A stretch of 64,000 nt of DNA from Cyclobacterium xiamenense (lineage in GTDB: Bacteria > Bacteroidota > Bacteroidia > Cytophagales > Cyclobacteriaceae): positions 1-64,000 of the forward strand of contig NZ_WIOK01000011.1 in NCBI RefSeq assembly GCF_009467825.1, given 5' to 3'. The translations under genes were made by a program, and so were the position numbers. Positions within the stretch are counted from its first letter, which is position 1. Each line of letters begins with the position of its first letter. Positions 28,267 through 37,163 of the stretch are shown here, piece after piece. The notes below the pieces were generated by a model, which ran no database searches, had not been told where the DNA came from, and worked only from the letters and a program-made list of their open reading frames with translations.

Positions 28267-29696
28267 TTCAGGATCCCTTTTTCATTTTACTGGTAGGAAT
28301 GCTGATCGTGGTTGGGGGGATAATCGGGGGAAAATTAAATCCGTTTATCGCCCTGCTTCTGGCGGCATTGGTGGTGGCCTGGATGACACCTGCTTCGGCC
28401 ATTGTGGATTTTGCGCTAAGCAAAGGGCAGTCTCAGGCCGCTGCCGAGGCCCTTGCTCAGCGTTCCATCGGCGAACGAATAGCCGATGCCTTCGGAAGTA
28501 CCGTCGGCAAAATCGGAATATTGATTGCCATGGCCGCCATCATCGGTAAATCCATGCTGATGAGTGGAGCGGCAGAACGGATCGTACGCTCCATCCTTGG
28601 ACAGACGGGCGAGAAAAACGCACCGCTGGCTTTTTTGAGTGGCAGTTTTTTTCTGGGAATTCCGGTGTTTTTCGACACGGTGTTTTACCTGATGATCCCA
28701 CTTGCCAAAGCGATGGCCATGCGGCTCAAGGAGAGTTACCTGTTGCTGGTCCTTTGCATTACAGCGGGAGCAGCGATGGCCAATTCCCTGGTACCCCCCA
28801 CTCCTGGACCTCTTTTTCTTATCGCAGAAATGGACATTCCCATCGGCATGATGATGGTAGGCGGCTTTTTGATCGGCCTGGTTACCATCGCGGCGGGCTA
28901 CGTTTTTGCGGTTTGGGCAAACAAACGAAATCCGATTCCCTTGCGCGATTCGCTGGATGCTCCGTTGAGCGAAATCCAATCGCTCGCAGACAAACCGCAA
29001 TCCCAATTGCCTGGGCTAGGCCTGGCGGCTTCCCCTATTGCTATTCCGCTGCTGCTCATCACGGGAAGTGCATTTATCAGCACATTTTGGGGAATGGATC
29101 CCGGCCAAACTTCTCCGGTTTTTTTTGACTTGATTCATTTTCTTGGCGAAAAGAACATGGCGCTGATCCTGGGGGCGATGGCAGCCTTGCTCACGCTATT
29201 TTTGCAACGAAACAAGCAGGAAAAAGGAATGAAGGGGGCTGTACAGGCCGCTCTGACTAGCGGGGGGGTGATCATTTTGATTACAGCGGCCGGAGGCGCT
29301 TTTGGAGCCATGTTGCAGCAAACCGGAATCAGCTTGAAAATCGCCAGTCTAACGGAAGGATACCAGATGGCCCTGATACCCCTGGCTTTTTTTATCACCG
29401 CATTGGTACGAACGGCCCAGGGTTCCGCTACGGTCGCCATGATTACTGCTTCGGGCATCTTGTCTGGCATGTCGACGGCGGGGTTGGATTACCACCACCT
29501 GTACCTGGGGCTATCCATTGCCTGTGGCTCCAAACTCATTCCCTGGATGAATGATAGTGGTTTTTGGATCGTATGCAAGATGAGTAACCTGACCGAAAAG
29601 GAGGCACTCAAAACCTTTTCCCCCTTATTGACGATCATGGGCTTGGTAGGCTTACTCACGATCATGCTTGCCGCAAAAATACTCCCTTTGGTATAA
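28263..29696 (+). CDS. GntP-family gluconate/sugar-acid:H+ symporter
   Basis: 477-residue inner-membrane permease with about 12-14 helices, belonging to the GntP family (gluconate, idonate, fructuronate, glycerate uptake). Family features are the early GGIIGGKLNPFIALLLAAL helix, GSTVGKIGILIAMAAIIGK, and a NSLVPPTPGP loop near residue 175. Its start overlaps the aldolase stop (ATGA), so the pair is translationally coupled. Expected job: carrying the sugar acid delivered by SusCD across the inner membrane. Exact substrate undetermined. Confidence 0.93.
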   Translation: MIQDPFFILLVGMLIVVGGIIGGKLNPFIALLLAALVVAWMTPASAIVDFALSKGQSQAAAEALAQRSIGERIADAFGSTVGKIGILIAMAAIIGKSMLMSGAAERIVRSILGQTGEKNAPLAFLSGSFFLGIPVFFDTVFYLMIPLAKAMAMRLKESYLLLVLCITAGAAMANSLVPPTPGPLFLIAEMDIPIGMMMVGGFLIGLVTIAAGYVFAVWANKRNPIPLRDSLDAPLSEIQSLADKPQSQLPGLGLAASPIAIPLLLITGSAFISTFWGMDPGQTSPVFFDLIHFLGEKNMALILGAMAALLTLFLQRNKQEKGMKGAVQAALTSGGVIILITAAGGAFGAMLQQTGISLKIASLTEGYQMALIPLAFFITALVRTAQGSATVAMITASGILSGMSTAGLDYHHLYLGLSIACGSKLIPWMNDSGFWIVCKMSNLTEKEALKTFSPLLTIMGLVGLLTIMLAAKILPLV

Positions 29697-29723
29697 AATA
29701 TATGACATAAACCCATTCAAAAG

Positions 29724-30884
29724 ATGAAAAATTTCCTGAAAAATCAGCAGCGTAGAAAATTTGTCAAGCTAGTTGCATCCGGAACAGCCGGAGCATTTGC
29801 TACCGGATCCATGGCTTTTGGGGCCCAGGCAAAACCTGATCGAAAGCCCGTCAATCCGGCGGTTCCGAAGAAAAAAGTATTGATGAAAGTAGGCTGCCAA
29901 TCCGGCGGGACAAGCGAAGAGAATCTGGCCTTTAAGGCCCGACACGGGGTGTACAACCTGGACGGAGGCATGCCCAAATTTATCGAGGGCAAGGGTTGGG
30001 ATCTGGAGGACTCCCTGAAAAAGCGGGAGGCCTGCGAAAAATACGGTATCAACCTGGATGCCTATCACTTACCCCTGACTTCTGCTGGCATTGATCGGGT
30101 GATCATTCCCCACATCATGATGGGCAAGAGTCCCGAAAGAGACCGGGAAATCGAAATGGTGCAACAGATGATCGAAGTGGCTGCGAAAACGGGGGTCAAG
30201 TTATTGAATTACAATACGACCATACTGCCCGTATTGCGAACGGGTAGAACCATTGACCCCACCCGGGGATTCGCCTCCTACAGCACCTGGAATTACCAGG
30301 AAGCCCTGCAACGGGAACAACAGTTGACCAAGGCAGGCAGGGCAGACGCGGATGAAGTTTTCGAAAGAATTACCTATCTTTTGGACAGAATTCTACCGGT
30401 AGCCGAGGAGTATAAAGTCAAATTGGGCAATCATATCGCCGATCCGCCGGTACCAGATGCCTATAACGGCATCATGCGCTGGAACAGCCCGGAGGTGTTC
30501 GAAGGCATCAAGCGATTTGCCCAATTGTACGACAGCCCGTACCACGGCTTTAATTTCTGTATCGGTTCAATAGCCGAAGGCCTTAGGGATCCTGCAAACG
30601 AAATTTTCCCCATAATCGATTGGGTAGGAAAGCGAAAACAGATCTTTAACGTGCACCTGAGAAACATAAAAGGGAATTATAATAATTTCCAGGAAGTCTA
30701 TCCGGATAACGGAGAGATGAATTTCTTTCAGGTGATGCGGGCGCTGCGGGATGTAGAATTTGATGGCATGGTCATGCCCGATCACGTGCCCCAGCACGAA
30801 GCAGAAGGAGCAGGTTTGCAGGCCTTCGCTTTTGCTTATGGACACATTATTGGGATTCTTCAGGCGCTGAAAGACGAAGCCTGA
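29724..30884 (+). CDS. Tat-exported UxuA-like (mannonate dehydratase family) TIM-barrel enzyme
   Basis: 386 residues. The N-terminus has a twin-arginine signal (QQRRKFVKLV, then a hydrophobic stretch ending AFGAQA), so it is predicted to be exported folded with its metal. The body aligns with UxuA, which dehydrates D-mannonate to 2-keto-3-deoxygluconate. The four UxuA metal-site residues have counterparts: His237 (GNHIADPP), Cys279 (FNFCIGS), His311 (VHLRN) and Asp353 (MPDH). The UxuA HPDDPP motif is altered to HIADPP and the C-terminal half is shorter, so substrate may differ. A periplasmic location is unusual, because UxuA itself is cytoplasmic. Confidence 0.85.
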   Translation: MKNFLKNQQRRKFVKLVASGTAGAFATGSMAFGAQAKPDRKPVNPAVPKKKVLMKVGCQSGGTSEENLAFKARHGVYNLDGGMPKFIEGKGWDLEDSLKKREACEKYGINLDAYHLPLTSAGIDRVIIPHIMMGKSPERDREIEMVQQMIEVAAKTGVKLLNYNTTILPVLRTGRTIDPTRGFASYSTWNYQEALQREQQLTKAGRADADEVFERITYLLDRILPVAEEYKVKLGNHIADPPVPDAYNGIMRWNSPEVFEGIKRFAQLYDSPYHGFNFCIGSIAEGLRDPANEIFPIIDWVGKRKQIFNVHLRNIKGNYNNFQEVYPDNGEMNFFQVMRALRDVEFDGMVMPDHVPQHEAEGAGLQAFAFAYGHIIGILQALKDEA

Positions 30885-30951
30885 AAGGATTCCAGATCGA
30901 TTCGTTTGCCCTTGAATAGTTAATTTTAAGATCAATAAACGAGTAATTGTT

Positions 30952-31827
30952 ATGAAGAAAGTAGGATTTATAGGGTTGGGAATCATGGGAAAACCCATGG
31001 CAATCAATTTATTGAACGCCGGGTACGAACTGCTGGTACTCGAAAGTAGTAAGGCAGCCGGAGCCCTAACAGCGAAAGGAGCAAAGGCTTATTCCACCTC
31101 TAAAGAGCTATCAGCGAATGCCGATATTGTCATCACCATGCTGCCGGATTCTCCGGAAGTATCGGAAGTGGTATTTGGCCCGGATGGAGTACTTGCAGGA
31201 ATTCGGTCGGGGACTGTGTTTGTAGACATGTCTACGATCGCACCTTCTACTGCCCGTGAGGTAGCCACAGCCATGAAAGAAAAGGGCGTGGAAGCGCTGG
31301 ACGCTCCCGTTTCCGGAGGACAGGTAGGGGCCGAGTCGGGCAATCTTTCCATCATGGTTGGGGGAACCGAACAGGCATTCGAGGTCGCAAAGCCGCTTTT
31401 TGAAGTCATGGGTAAAAGTGCCGTTTTGATAGGGGATGCAGGTGCGGGACAGCTGACAAAGGCCTGCAATCAGATGATTGTCGGAATTACCATTCAGGCG
31501 GTCGCTGAATCGTTTTCGCTGGCGAAAAAAGCCGGAGTGAATCTGGAAAAGATGCGGGAAGCCTTATTGGGTGGCTTTGCCCAAAGCCGTATCCTGGACT
31601 TGCACGGACAGCGCATCATTGATCGGAATTTTGAACCTGGTTTTAAAATCAAACTTCACCGCAAGGATATGAATATTGCCTTGATGGCGGGTAAGGAATT
31701 TAACGTACCCTTGTATGGATCCGGGCTGGTTGCCAGCCAAATGGATGCTGCCCTGGCCTTGGGATTCGATGAAAAGGATCACAGTGCCCTTGCGCTGCTT
31801 ATGGAGAAACTGAGTGGCATTGAATGA
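30952..31827 (+). CDS. garR: 2-hydroxy-3-oxopropionate (tartronate semialdehyde) reductase
   Basis: 291-residue beta-hydroxyacid dehydrogenase. The NAD(P) motif GLGIMG (residues 8-13), the substrate loop DAPVSGG (117-123) and catalytic Lys170 in GQLTKACNQ match GarR/GlxR. It reduces tartronate semialdehyde to D-glycerate in the cytoplasm. Together with the HpaI-type aldolase and the adjacent glucarate dehydratase this gives the E. coli-type D-glucarate route. A glycerate kinase to finish it is not in the window. Other 3-hydroxyisobutyrate-dehydrogenase relatives are possible, but context favours GarR. Confidence 0.9.
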   Translation: MKKVGFIGLGIMGKPMAINLLNAGYELLVLESSKAAGALTAKGAKAYSTSKELSANADIVITMLPDSPEVSEVVFGPDGVLAGIRSGTVFVDMSTIAPSTAREVATAMKEKGVEALDAPVSGGQVGAESGNLSIMVGGTEQAFEVAKPLFEVMGKSAVLIGDAGAGQLTKACNQMIVGITIQAVAESFSLAKKAGVNLEKMREALLGGFAQSRILDLHGQRIIDRNFEPGFKIKLHRKDMNIALMAGKEFNVPLYGSGLVASQMDAALALGFDEKDHSALALLMEKLSGIE

Positions 31828-31852
31828 GTTTTCGCATCGAAGAAATACAGGA

Positions 31853-33166
31853 ATGATTCACGAACAATCAGGCAGTGGTCCGCGGATTCGTGCCGTTCGG
31901 ATTACGCCCATTGCGATTCAGGACCCCCCCTTGCTCAATGCGGCCGGACTGCATGCACCCTTTGCATTACGGACGGTAGTGGAACTGGAGACCGAAGATG
32001 GGGTAATCGGCATCAGCGAGATTCCCGGAAACGAAGCCACGAATCAGGCATTGGAAGAAGCTTCCAGACTAGTAATCGGGAAGGACTTATACCAATTGAA
32101 TAAACTCCAAATGGAGTTAGAAGCCTATTTTGGTAAAGATTCGGTAACAGATAGGGGAGATGCGCCCTGGGATCAGCGAAAATTGGTCCACGTGTTTTCT
32201 GCCCTCGAAGTGGCTTGTCTGGATTGTATCGGAAAATTGGTCAATCGCCCGGTAGTAGACCTTTTGGGAGGCAGAATGAGGGATTCGGTCCCCTTTGCCG
32301 CCTACCTTTTTTTCAAATACGAAGGAGCCGGCGGGGACTGGGGATTCTCAAAAGATCCCGGCGCCCGGGGATGGGACGCTGCCCGGCAGGAGGCAGCGGT
32401 TGATCCGCAGGGCATAGTAAACCAAGCCATTGCCATGTGCAAGGAATATGGATTCCAGTCCATCAAGCTGAAAGGGGGGGCCTTTGAACCGGAGTTAGAA
32501 GTAGCCTGTATGCAAGCGCTCTATCGGGAATTTGGTCCCGCGATGCCATTGCGTTTTGACCCAAACGCCATTTGGAAGCCAGAAACCGGCTTGAAATATG
32601 GGAAAGTAATGGAGCCCATCCTGGAGTACCTGGAGGATCCGGTAAGGGGGCAGGAAAATATGGCCTGGCTCCGGGGACAAATCAAAACTCCCCTGGCAAC
32701 GAATATGTGCACGACTTCGTTTGACGAAATACCCTCGTCCATCCGTCTTGGTTCGGAAGACATTATCCTTAGTGACCACCATTTTTGGGGTGGGTTGCGC
32801 GCGTCCATGGAGCTTTCTCGGGTTTGTAATGTATTTGGCAGGGATCTATCCATGCACTCAAATAGTCATCTGGGCATTTCCCTGGCGGCCATGGTGCATT
32901 TGGGTGCGGCGCTTCCAAGGCTACGCTACGCCCTGGATACGCATTACCCCTGGCAGTCCGAAGAAATCATCACCGGTGGTCGATTTGCGTTCGATAATGG
33001 AGCGGTGCACGTCCCTTCGGGTCCCGGACTGGGTGTGGAATTGGATAGAGATTCCCTGCAAACGCTCCATCAGAATTATCTGAAATGTGGCCTTAAGAAG
33101 CGGGATGATCAAGTCGAAATGCAAAAAGTGCATCCCGATTGGACCTTTCAGAAAATCCGCTGGTAA
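31853..33166 (+). CDS. gudD: Glucarate dehydratase-like enolase-superfamily enzyme
   Basis: 437 residues from ATG 31853; a GTG at 31814 would overlap garR and is less likely. The GlucD residues are all present (numbering from ATG 31853): Lys205 and Lys207 in KLKGG, Asp236 and Asn238 in FDPN, Glu261 in YLEDP, Asn284 in ATNMC, Asp308 in LSDHHFWGG and His335 in SMHSNSH. This set is diagnostic for dehydration of D-glucarate (or idarate) to 5-keto-4-deoxyglucarate. No export signal, so it works in the cytoplasm, unlike the two enolase-superfamily neighbours downstream. Product feeds the HpaI-type aldolase. Confidence 0.93.
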   Translation: MIHEQSGSGPRIRAVRITPIAIQDPPLLNAAGLHAPFALRTVVELETEDGVIGISEIPGNEATNQALEEASRLVIGKDLYQLNKLQMELEAYFGKDSVTDRGDAPWDQRKLVHVFSALEVACLDCIGKLVNRPVVDLLGGRMRDSVPFAAYLFFKYEGAGGDWGFSKDPGARGWDAARQEAAVDPQGIVNQAIAMCKEYGFQSIKLKGGAFEPELEVACMQALYREFGPAMPLRFDPNAIWKPETGLKYGKVMEPILEYLEDPVRGQENMAWLRGQIKTPLATNMCTTSFDEIPSSIRLGSEDIILSDHHFWGGLRASMELSRVCNVFGRDLSMHSNSHLGISLAAMVHLGAALPRLRYALDTHYPWQSEEIITGGRFAFDNGAVHVPSGPGLGVELDRDSLQTLHQNYLKCGLKKRDDQVEMQKVHPDWTFQKIRW

Positions 33167-33239
33167 TGTAAAAAAAATGCAGTAGTAGGGGTAAATAGAA
33201 TCGAAGAAAATGATTTTTACAAAAAATAATCCGTTAGCC

Positions 33240-34187
33240 ATGCAGAAGTATCTTCTATTTCAGGTGATTACGCTTGCCCTCCTCGGCGGTGTAGGCCTGG
33301 AGCAGATTCAGGCCCAGCAAATCAGTAAAGAGGAACTGCTTTTTTTGACACCCGAATGGACCGGGGAGCGATTTGACGATGGGCGGCCCAGAGTACCGGA
33401 TCACGTATTGGAACGGATGAAAGAAGTTACCCACGAGGAAGCCTGGGCAGTGATGAAAAACGAGGGCTACCGGTATCAGTACGCAGAAGGATGGGAAACC
33501 ATCAATCCGGATTCGGTCCTGGTGGGCAGGGCGTTGACAGCTACGTTTATGCCGGGTAGGCCGGATATTCACGGAGCCATCGACAAGCGTGGGAAGGAAG
33601 CGGGCAAAAAAGGACAAAATGCCTGGCCCGTGGACTTGTTGGTGCCGGGAGACGTATACGTGGCCAATCAATTCGGGCTACATATCGGTGGTCCCACGAT
33701 AGGCGATAATGTAGGGAATGCGATATACACCAATTCGGGAAACGGGATCGTGTACGATGGAGCGGTTCGGGATATCAACGGGCTCAAGGAGATCGGTGGT
33801 TTTACTTCCTATTTTACCAGCTACCACCCCTCACACCACAACCAATCCGGTGACTTGAATACGATGCTTACGGGGATCAATACGCCTACCAAAATCAGAC
33901 AGGTTACGGTCATGGCGGGCGACGTGGTTTTGGGCAGAGACGGCGCCGTATCCTTTATCCCCCCTCATTTGGCGGAAAAAGTGGTCGTCACCTCTGAGAT
34001 TGTCCGGCTTCGGGACATGTTTGGGCACCAGCGAATCCGGGAGGGTGTCTACACAGCCGGACAGATCGATACCCGGTGGGCAGACGAGATCGAAAAGGAT
34101 TTTTCTCAATGGCTGACCGATCGCATGGATGATTTACCGGTGCCACGGGAGCAGATTCAGGAAATCCTGAAAAACAGAACCTGGTAG
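33240..34187 (+). CDS. Secreted RraA-fold protein, candidate metal-dependent pyruvate aldolase (copy 1)
   Basis: 315 residues from ATG 33240; an ATG at 33210 would add ten. A Sec signal peptide ends at IQAQ. The mature protein has an N-terminal helical extension with RFDDGRPRVPD, then the RraA/HMG-aldolase fold (VLVGRALTATF, PGDVYVAN). The metal/substrate signature D-X20-R-D is exact: Asp156, Arg177, Asp178. Proteins with this signature include 4-hydroxy-4-methyl-2-oxoglutarate aldolase, which splits off pyruvate and can decarboxylate oxaloacetate. Its placement with exported sugar-acid dehydratases suggests cleavage of 2-keto-3-deoxy acids outside the cytoplasm (inference). RNase E regulation is excluded by the signal peptide. 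Confidence 0.85.
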   Translation: MQKYLLFQVITLALLGGVGLEQIQAQQISKEELLFLTPEWTGERFDDGRPRVPDHVLERMKEVTHEEAWAVMKNEGYRYQYAEGWETINPDSVLVGRALTATFMPGRPDIHGAIDKRGKEAGKKGQNAWPVDLLVPGDVYVANQFGLHIGGPTIGDNVGNAIYTNSGNGIVYDGAVRDINGLKEIGGFTSYFTSYHPSHHNQSGDLNTMLTGINTPTKIRQVTVMAGDVVLGRDGAVSFIPPHLAEKVVVTSEIVRLRDMFGHQRIREGVYTAGQIDTRWADEIEKDFSQWLTDRMDDLPVPREQIQEILKNRTW

Positions 34188-34273
34188 AACCAGAACGAAT
34201 CGACGCTACCCGCCAAAAGGTTCTGGGCAGCATGCGTTCGTTCAGGTAACAAAAACCTTAACTAACCCTTTTT

Positions 34274-35551
34274 ATGAAAAAAAAAGTCAACAGAAGGTCC
34301 TTTTTATCTAAAACCGCATTGGCGGGGCTGACGGGAAGCGCCTTTTTTTCCAATTTTGGTTCAGGCCTTACAGCCGCCGTGGAAAATATGCCCCAGGCAT
34401 CCAATCCCTCCGACCTGAAAATCACGGACGTTAAGTGTGGGTACGTAAGAGGGGCACTTTATGTAAAAGTATACACCAACCAGGACGTTTGGGGCTGTGG
34501 AGAAGCGGTGGATGCCATCCATGGCACCTATCACCTGGTCAAACGCTTGGGAAACCAACTCAAGGGGGAAAATCCTTTGAACCCCAATCGGCTGGCCGAA
34601 CAACTGCGAAAGGGGGCTTTTTTCGGAGGCGCTCAATCCGGCGTATTTGTAGCCGTCTTGACGGCGATCGAAACGGCACTTTGGGACATCACCGGTAAAG
34701 TATTTGGTGTGCCGGTGTACCAGCTGTTGGGCGGAAAATTCCGAGACAAAATACGCGTTTACTGCGATACGGCCTTGTATACTGCGACCAATCCCAGCCC
34801 GGATGATTACGCCAGGGCGGCCAGAGGAGCGGTGGATCGGGGCTACACCGCCGTTAAATTCGACGTGGACGACGGAAGGGACCCCAACAAATACGATCGC
34901 TTTAACTGGACAGCCAGTCCAAAGGAGATTGACCGCATGTACGATGCCATCGCTGCAGTCCGACAAGAGGTAGGCCCCGGAATTGATGTTTGTGTGGACA
35001 TGCACGGGCGCTACGATTTCATCACCGGCGTGAAAATGGCCCGCATGTACGAAGATCTGGATTTAATGTGGCTGGAAGAACCCATTCCGGCAGATAATCC
35101 CGATTTGTACAAAAACCTCACGCAGCAAACCTCAACACCCATCTGTACTGGGGAAAATGTGTACCTGGCCTACGGGTTTGTCAATCTGCTTAGTCAGGGA
35201 GGCGTAGACATCATCATGCCGGATATCCAAAAAGCCGGTGGACTAGGAGAGGCCCAACGTATTGCCAACCTGTCAAATCTTTATTACGTGCCATTCAGCC
35301 CCCACATGGTGGCGTCATTTTTGGGGGCCATGGCTGCCTGCCACGTTTGTGCCTCGGTTCCCAACTTTCAAATCATGGAATGGCAAATCTACATGGATAC
35401 GGATCAGCTTTGGAAGGATATCGTTACCTATGATGGTCCGCGAACGGAAAATGGATTCATTACCCTTTCTGAAAAACCCGGAATCGGGGTGGAAATCAAC
35501 GAAGAGGGGATGAAAAAATACGCGGTAAAAGGAATTCCCTTTTTTGAATAA
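34274..35551 (+). CDS. Tat-exported enolase-superfamily sugar-acid dehydratase (galactonate/mannonate dehydratase-like)
   Basis: 425 residues. Tat signal NRRSFLSKTALAGLTG at the N-terminus. Enolase-superfamily residues: Lys195 and Asp197 (KFDVD), metal ligands Asp242, Glu268 (WLEEP) and Glu294 (TGEN), Asp317 (MPDIQ) and His344 (SPH). The D-M-H-G-R motif at 242-246 matches the D-x-H arrangement of D-galactonate and D-mannonate dehydratases, where this His is the acid that expels the hydroxyl. It is therefore more probably an aldonate dehydratase than a racemase. The Tat signal places it in the periplasm. Next gene, 29 bp on, is a second divergent family member. Confidence 0.88.
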   Translation: MKKKVNRRSFLSKTALAGLTGSAFFSNFGSGLTAAVENMPQASNPSDLKITDVKCGYVRGALYVKVYTNQDVWGCGEAVDAIHGTYHLVKRLGNQLKGENPLNPNRLAEQLRKGAFFGGAQSGVFVAVLTAIETALWDITGKVFGVPVYQLLGGKFRDKIRVYCDTALYTATNPSPDDYARAARGAVDRGYTAVKFDVDDGRDPNKYDRFNWTASPKEIDRMYDAIAAVRQEVGPGIDVCVDMHGRYDFITGVKMARMYEDLDLMWLEEPIPADNPDLYKNLTQQTSTPICTGENVYLAYGFVNLLSQGGVDIIMPDIQKAGGLGEAQRIANLSNLYYVPFSPHMVASFLGAMAACHVCASVPNFQIMEWQIYMDTDQLWKDIVTYDGPRTENGFITLSEKPGIGVEINEEGMKKYAVKGIPFFE

Positions 35552-35580
35552 ACCAATCACAACCAATATACCCAAAAATC

Positions 35581-37059
35581 ATGAAACCAATGGATAACCC
35601 CAAATTTAAGGACCTCTTTAAGGTTCCGGCCGCTCAGGAAAACGTATCTAAAAAGGAAACATCCGCGGAGGTACCCGACAAAATCCCCCAACGACGGGAT
35701 TTTTTGCAGAAGGCTGGTCTCGGAGGACTGGCTCTGGGTGCCTTTATGTTTCGGCCTATCGAAGAAACGCTGGCCCATACGACAGAAAAAGTAAACCGGT
35801 ATTCCAATCCATCGGAGTTGCGCATCACCGATCTGCGAATAGCGGAGGTAGCCGGGGCGCCCATGCGTTGCCCCATTATCCGCATTGATACCAACCAGGG
35901 CATTTACGGTTTGGGAGAAGTCAGGGATGGGGCCAGTGCCCGGTACGCCCTGGTCCTGAAAAGCCGTATTTTGGGAGAGAACCCCTGCCAGATTGAGCGC
36001 TTATTTAAAAAAATCAAGTTGTTTGGTAACCACGCCCGGCAGGCGGGTGGGGTATGCGCTGTAGAAATGGCGTTATGGGACCTTGCCGGGAAAGCGTATA
36101 ATGTACCCGTCTACCAGATGTTGGGCGGAAAATACCGGGATGCCATCCGGCTGTATTCGGATACTACCCAATCCAACGACCCGGAAGTTTTTGCCGACCG
36201 ACTTAAAGGAAGGGTAGACAAAGGGTACACTTTTCTAAAAATGGACTTTGGCGTACAAATGGTCCGTAACAACGATGGCTCAGTGGTAAACACAAAGGCC
36301 TTTGATAAAGGAAATGCCTGGGCTTCCGAATACGGAAGCTATGGAAGGACGGCCCATCCTTTTACCGGCATACAGCTTACAGATAAAGGAATCGAGGAAA
36401 TGGTCGCTTACGTGGCGGCAGTCCGAAACAAAGTGGGCTACGACATTCCGCTGGCAGCGGATCACTTTGGCCATTTTGATTACAAGGAATGTATCCGGTT
36501 GGGTGAAGCCCTGGAGCCCTACCGTTTGGCATGGCTGGAGGACATGGTCCCCTGGTTCTACACGGAAAAATGGAAACAAATCACCGATGCGATCAAGACG
36601 CCCACGCTTACAGGAGAGGATATTTTCTTGAAGGAAGAATTTATCAAACTAATCGATGCCCGGGCAATCGACATGATTCAACCGGACCTCGCCTCCTCTG
36701 GAGGTATCTTGGAAACAAAGAAAATCGGAGATTATGCCGAGGAGCAGGGAATTCCCATGGCCATGCATTTTGCGGGCACGCCGGTTTCCTTTATGGCAAA
36801 CATCCACTGCGCGGCCGCAACGGAAAATTTCCTGGCCCTGGAACATCATTCGGTCGACATTCCTTGGTGGGAAGACATGGTCAAGGACATTCCCAAGCCC
36901 TTGGTAATCGACGGTTTTGCAAAGGTGCCGGAAGGACCGGGTTTGGGTATCGAACTCAACGAAGAAGTGATCCGGCAGCACCTGGTGGAAGGTACCGAGT
37001 ATTTTGCGCCCACCGACGAATGGGACACCGACCGATCGAACGACCGTTGGTGGAGTTGA
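35581..37059 (+). CDS. Enolase-superfamily (mandelate racemase/dehydratase-like) enzyme with Tat-like signal
   Basis: 492 residues, longer than the usual 380-430. A polar N-terminal 35 residues precede a twin-arginine segment QRRDFLQKAGLGGLALG, so export by Tat is predicted. Superfamily residues: Lys220 and Asp222 (KMDFG), metal ligands Asp294 (AADHFG), Glu320 (WLEDM) and Glu346 (TGED), Asp369 (QPDLASSGG) and His396 (MHFAGTP). The AADH motif differs from D-x-H of the upstream paralogue, so chemistry or substrate should differ. An insert of about 35 residues (about 230-265) follows the second strand lysine. The Trp/Asp-rich tail ends RWWS. Confidence 0.85.
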   Translation: MKPMDNPKFKDLFKVPAAQENVSKKETSAEVPDKIPQRRDFLQKAGLGGLALGAFMFRPIEETLAHTTEKVNRYSNPSELRITDLRIAEVAGAPMRCPIIRIDTNQGIYGLGEVRDGASARYALVLKSRILGENPCQIERLFKKIKLFGNHARQAGGVCAVEMALWDLAGKAYNVPVYQMLGGKYRDAIRLYSDTTQSNDPEVFADRLKGRVDKGYTFLKMDFGVQMVRNNDGSVVNTKAFDKGNAWASEYGSYGRTAHPFTGIQLTDKGIEEMVAYVAAVRNKVGYDIPLAADHFGHFDYKECIRLGEALEPYRLAWLEDMVPWFYTEKWKQITDAIKTPTLTGEDIFLKEEFIKLIDARAIDMIQPDLASSGGILETKKIGDYAEEQGIPMAMHFAGTPVSFMANIHCAAATENFLALEHHSVDIPWWEDMVKDIPKPLVIDGFAKVPEGPGLGIELNEEVIRQHLVEGTEYFAPTDEWDTDRSNDRWWS

Positions 37060-37163
37060 TTTCCGCGGGGAGCATGGACCTTTCCTGTAAATAAGGTAGG
37101 AGACAGGTTGCATTATTACGTTCTTTTGCACAATTTGACATGAATTAACCATTTAATCCTAAA

